From: Minisyncoccota bacterium
Lineage (GTDB): Bacteria; Patescibacteriota; Minisyncoccia; Minisyncoccales; Minisyncoccaceae
NCBI GenBank assembly: GCA_028690275.1
Contig: JAQVBN010000030.1
Coordinates: 1-6,820 of the forward strand
Reading direction: 5' to 3'
Length of the DNA stretch: 6,820 nt
Positions 5,200-6,820 of this stretch are shown here, piece after piece; position 1 is the stretch's first letter; every line of letters begins with the position of its first letter. The notes below the pieces were generated by a model. The model did not search any database. It saw nothing but the letters and a program-made list of their open reading frames with translations, and was not told the origin of the DNA. The position numbers were made by a program, and so were the translations under genes.

Positions 5200-6117
5200 A
5201 TGATCTCACTACCTAATACAATTAAAAAGAACAACATTAGTGATAATTATGGTATTTTTGAAATAGAACCTTTTTATCCTGGATATGGAATCACTATAGG
5301 GAATGCTTTAAGGAGAGTAGCATTATCTTCACTTGAAGGGGCTGCTGTTTCTACAGTTAAAATCAAAGATGTTTCTCATGAGTTTACTGCTCTTCCAGGA
5401 GTTAAAGAAGATATTTTACACATTTTATTAAATATCAAACAATTAAGATTCAAATCACATTCTGAAGAGCCACAAGTTGCTACTTTGAAAGTTAAAGGGG
5501 AAAAGATTGTTTTAGGAAAAGATTTTGAACTACCTTCAGACCTTGAACTTGCAAACAAGGATCAAGTTATTGCTACTTTAACTGATAAAAAGTCAGAAAT
5601 TGAAATTGAAATTACTGTTGAAAAAGGTTTTGGTTATAGACTTTTAAATGATAGCGAAAGAGAGAAAAAAGAAATTGGTGTTTTATCATTAGATAAAATT
5701 TTTACTCCAATTAAGAAAGTAAATTATCAAGTTGAGAATGTTCGTGTAGGAGACAGAACTGATTACGATAAATTGATTTTTGAAATCGAAACTGATGGAA
5801 CTATAAAACCAGAAGAGGCTTTACTTCAATCAATTAAGATTTTAAATTCACATTTTCAATTTTTAGAAAGTGAATTAGAAACACCTGCAGAAATTAAAAA
5901 AGCAGTTAAGAAAGTAAAAGAAGTAATTGTAAAGATTAAAGATATTGATGTTTCAGAAAAAGTTATTAACGCCTTAACAGAAAATGATTTTAAAGCGGTA
6001 AATGAATTGATAGAAAAAACAGAAGAAGAGATAGCGGCTATCAAAGGTGTTGGAAAAAAGGGAATTAAGGAAATCAAAAAAGTTTTAGAAAGTTTAGGTT
6101 TAAATTTTAAAGGTTAA
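5200..6117 (+). CDS. rpoA: DNA-directed RNA polymerase subunit alpha
   Basis: Alpha dimerises to nucleate RNA polymerase assembly and contacts promoters and activators. The 305-residue protein has both domains. In the N-terminal domain, [16 protein letters not shown] (29-44) and [20 protein letters not shown] (61-80) are the dimer and beta-contact signatures. A short lysine-rich linker (about 227-242) leads to a C-terminal domain at about 243-305 ending [21 protein letters not shown] gapless alignment with E. coli puts K254 at R265, N257 at N268, G283 at N294, K287 at K298, G288 at S299 and E291 at E302, so several UP-element contacts differ. The total is shorter than E. coli's 329, partly because the tail stops soon after the last helix. 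It lies 14 bases after rpsD and one base before rplQ. Confidence 0.97.
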   Translation: MISLPNTIKKNNISDNYGIFEIEPFYPGYGITIGNALRRVALSSLEGAAVSTVKIKDVSHEFTALPGVKEDILHILLNIKQLRFKSHSEEPQVATLKVKGEKIVLGKDFELPSDLELANKDQVIATLTDKKSEIEIEITVEKGFGYRLLNDSEREKKEIGVLSLDKIFTPIKKVNYQVENVRVGDRTDYDKLIFEIETDGTIKPEEALLQSIKILNSHFQFLESELETPAEIKKAVKKVKEVIVKIKDIDVSEKVINALTENDFKAVNELIEKTEEEIAAIKGVGKKGIKEIKKVLESLGLNFKG

Positions 6118-6118
6118 T

Positions 6119-6466
6119 ATGAATAATTTAAATAAAGGAAGAAAATTTCATAGGGAAATAGGACAAAGAAAGGCACTTTTGAATTCATTAGTATCTTCTC
6201 TTATTTTACACGAAAGGATTACAACAACTGAAGCGAAAGCAAAAGAACTTGCTCCTATTATTGAAAAGAAAATTACAAAAGCAAAGAAAGGTGATTTAAC
6301 AGCTAGAAGACTTCTATCAAAAGATTCTTCTTCTAATACTGTTAAAAAATTAGTAGATGAAATTGCTCCAAGATACAAAGAAAGACAAGGGGGTTACACT
6401 AGAATTGTGAAACTAGGAATGAGAAAGTCTGATGGAGCTAAAATGGCAATAATTGAATTAGTATAA
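6119..6466 (+). CDS. rplQ: 50S ribosomal protein L17 (bL17)
   Basis: L17 binds 23S rRNA near the polypeptide exit tunnel of the large subunit. The 115-residue product matches the family end to end: [19 protein letters not shown] (6-24), [19 protein letters not shown] (31-49), RRLLSKD (63-69), [20 protein letters not shown] (83-102) and the end MAIIELV. Normal length is about 115-127. It starts one base after the rpoA stop, so translational coupling is likely. AAAGG at 6109-6113, five bases before the ATG, is the only Shine-Dalgarno-like match in the window; since it also encodes the end of RpoA it may be incidental. Confidence 0.97.
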   Translation: MNNLNKGRKFHREIGQRKALLNSLVSSLILHERITTTEAKAKELAPIIEKKITKAKKGDLTARRLLSKDSSSNTVKKLVDEIAPRYKERQGGYTRIVKLGMRKSDGAKMAIIELV

Positions 6467-6470
6467 AACT

Positions 6471-6818
6471 ATGGAAACATATACATTAGACGCAAAAGAT
6501 AAAGCCCTAGGAAGACTTGCAACAGAAATTGTTTCATTACTTCGTGGAAAGAACAGCCCTGATTTTATGCCTAACAAAGATTCAGGTAATATTGTTATTG
6601 TTAAAAATGTTAGCGAGGCTAAGTTCACTGGAAATAAACTTGCAAACACAACATATTTTAAACACACTGAGCACCTTGGAAGTGAGACTTTTACACCTAT
6701 GCAAGTCATCTTTGATAAGGACGGAGGAAAAGAACTTTTAAGATTAGCTGTTTACAGAATGCTTCCAAATAACAGATTGAGAGATCAACAGATTAAAAGA
6801 TTAACATTTGAGAAATAA
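6471..6818 (+). CDS. rplM: 50S ribosomal protein L13 (uL13), short form
   Basis: L13 is an early-assembly 23S rRNA binder of the large subunit. Core signatures are DAKDKALGRLATEIVSLLRGK (7-27), NIVIVKNVSEAKFTGNK (40-56), TYFKHTEHLG (61-70) and the L13 block LAVYRMLPNNRL (92-103). The 115 residues compare with 142 in E. coli. About 14 N-terminal residues are missing, and the protein ends at KRLTFEK, lacking the last ~17 residues that follow 'LKVYAG' in E. coli. No frameshift is seen and the TAA at 6816-6818 is clean, so this is a compact form rather than a broken gene. It begins four bases after rplQ without a Shine-Dalgarno. rpsI usually follows rplM and would lie beyond the window edge. Confidence 0.96.
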   Translation: METYTLDAKDKALGRLATEIVSLLRGKNSPDFMPNKDSGNIVIVKNVSEAKFTGNKLANTTYFKHTEHLGSETFTPMQVIFDKDGGKELLRLAVYRMLPNNRLRDQQIKRLTFEK

Positions 6819-6820
6819 AA

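Noticed and set aside
5376..6709. Several antisense open frames of 60-83 codons under rpoA, rplQ and rplM
   Set aside because: They are the reverse-strand shadow of lysine- and glutamate-rich genes, giving Ser/Phe-rich translations with no motif.

Overview
The window is a compact, AT-rich stretch of bacterial housekeeping DNA. Every recognisable gene is on the + strand, and together they concern translation, transcription and one envelope protein. The best lineage guess is the Candidate Phyla Radiation (Patescibacteria), possibly a Parcubacteria-like member. This rests on four traits: an alanyl-tRNA synthetase of about 594 residues that ends after the editing domain, a single-pass 'baseplate J-like' membrane protein next to it, an S11 with an N-terminal extension, and an L13 trimmed at both ends. 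Almost no start codon has a Shine-Dalgarno sequence. TGA is used as a stop (infA) and no gene has an in-frame TGA, so the standard bacterial code applies. The lineage assignment is inference; no 16S or complete marker set is present.

Region 1 (1-112) holds the lysine/arginine-rich end of an upstream gene and a strong intrinsic terminator. Region 2 (114-3173) has a good sigma70-type promoter that would place the transcript start only a few bases before alaS. The baseplate J-like gene follows alaS after four bases, so the two are probably co-transcribed. Region 3 (3174-3315) is a 142-base gap with no gene. It carries two promoter candidates of the same design (17-base spacer, TG-extended -10) and a hairpin plus T-tract that overlaps the second -35.

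Region 4 (3316-6818) is a tightly packed operon: infA, rpmJ, rpsM, rpsK, rpsD, rpoA, rplQ, rplM. Gaps between genes run from a 4-base overlap to 20 bases. This is the classic alpha-operon order, with infA at the front and rplM at the back; rpsI would be expected just outside the window. The products are initiation factor IF-1, 30S proteins S13, S11 and S4, 50S proteins L36, L17 and L13, and the RNA polymerase alpha subunit, so ribosome and RNA polymerase production are coupled.

I found no mobile element, CRISPR array, tRNA, rRNA, riboswitch or defence system, and no convincing wholly new system. The points most worth a second look are the membrane-anchored baseplate J-like protein, the near-leaderless alaS promoter, the shared promoter architecture, and lineage-type changes in AlaRS, S11, L13 and the alpha C-terminal domain.
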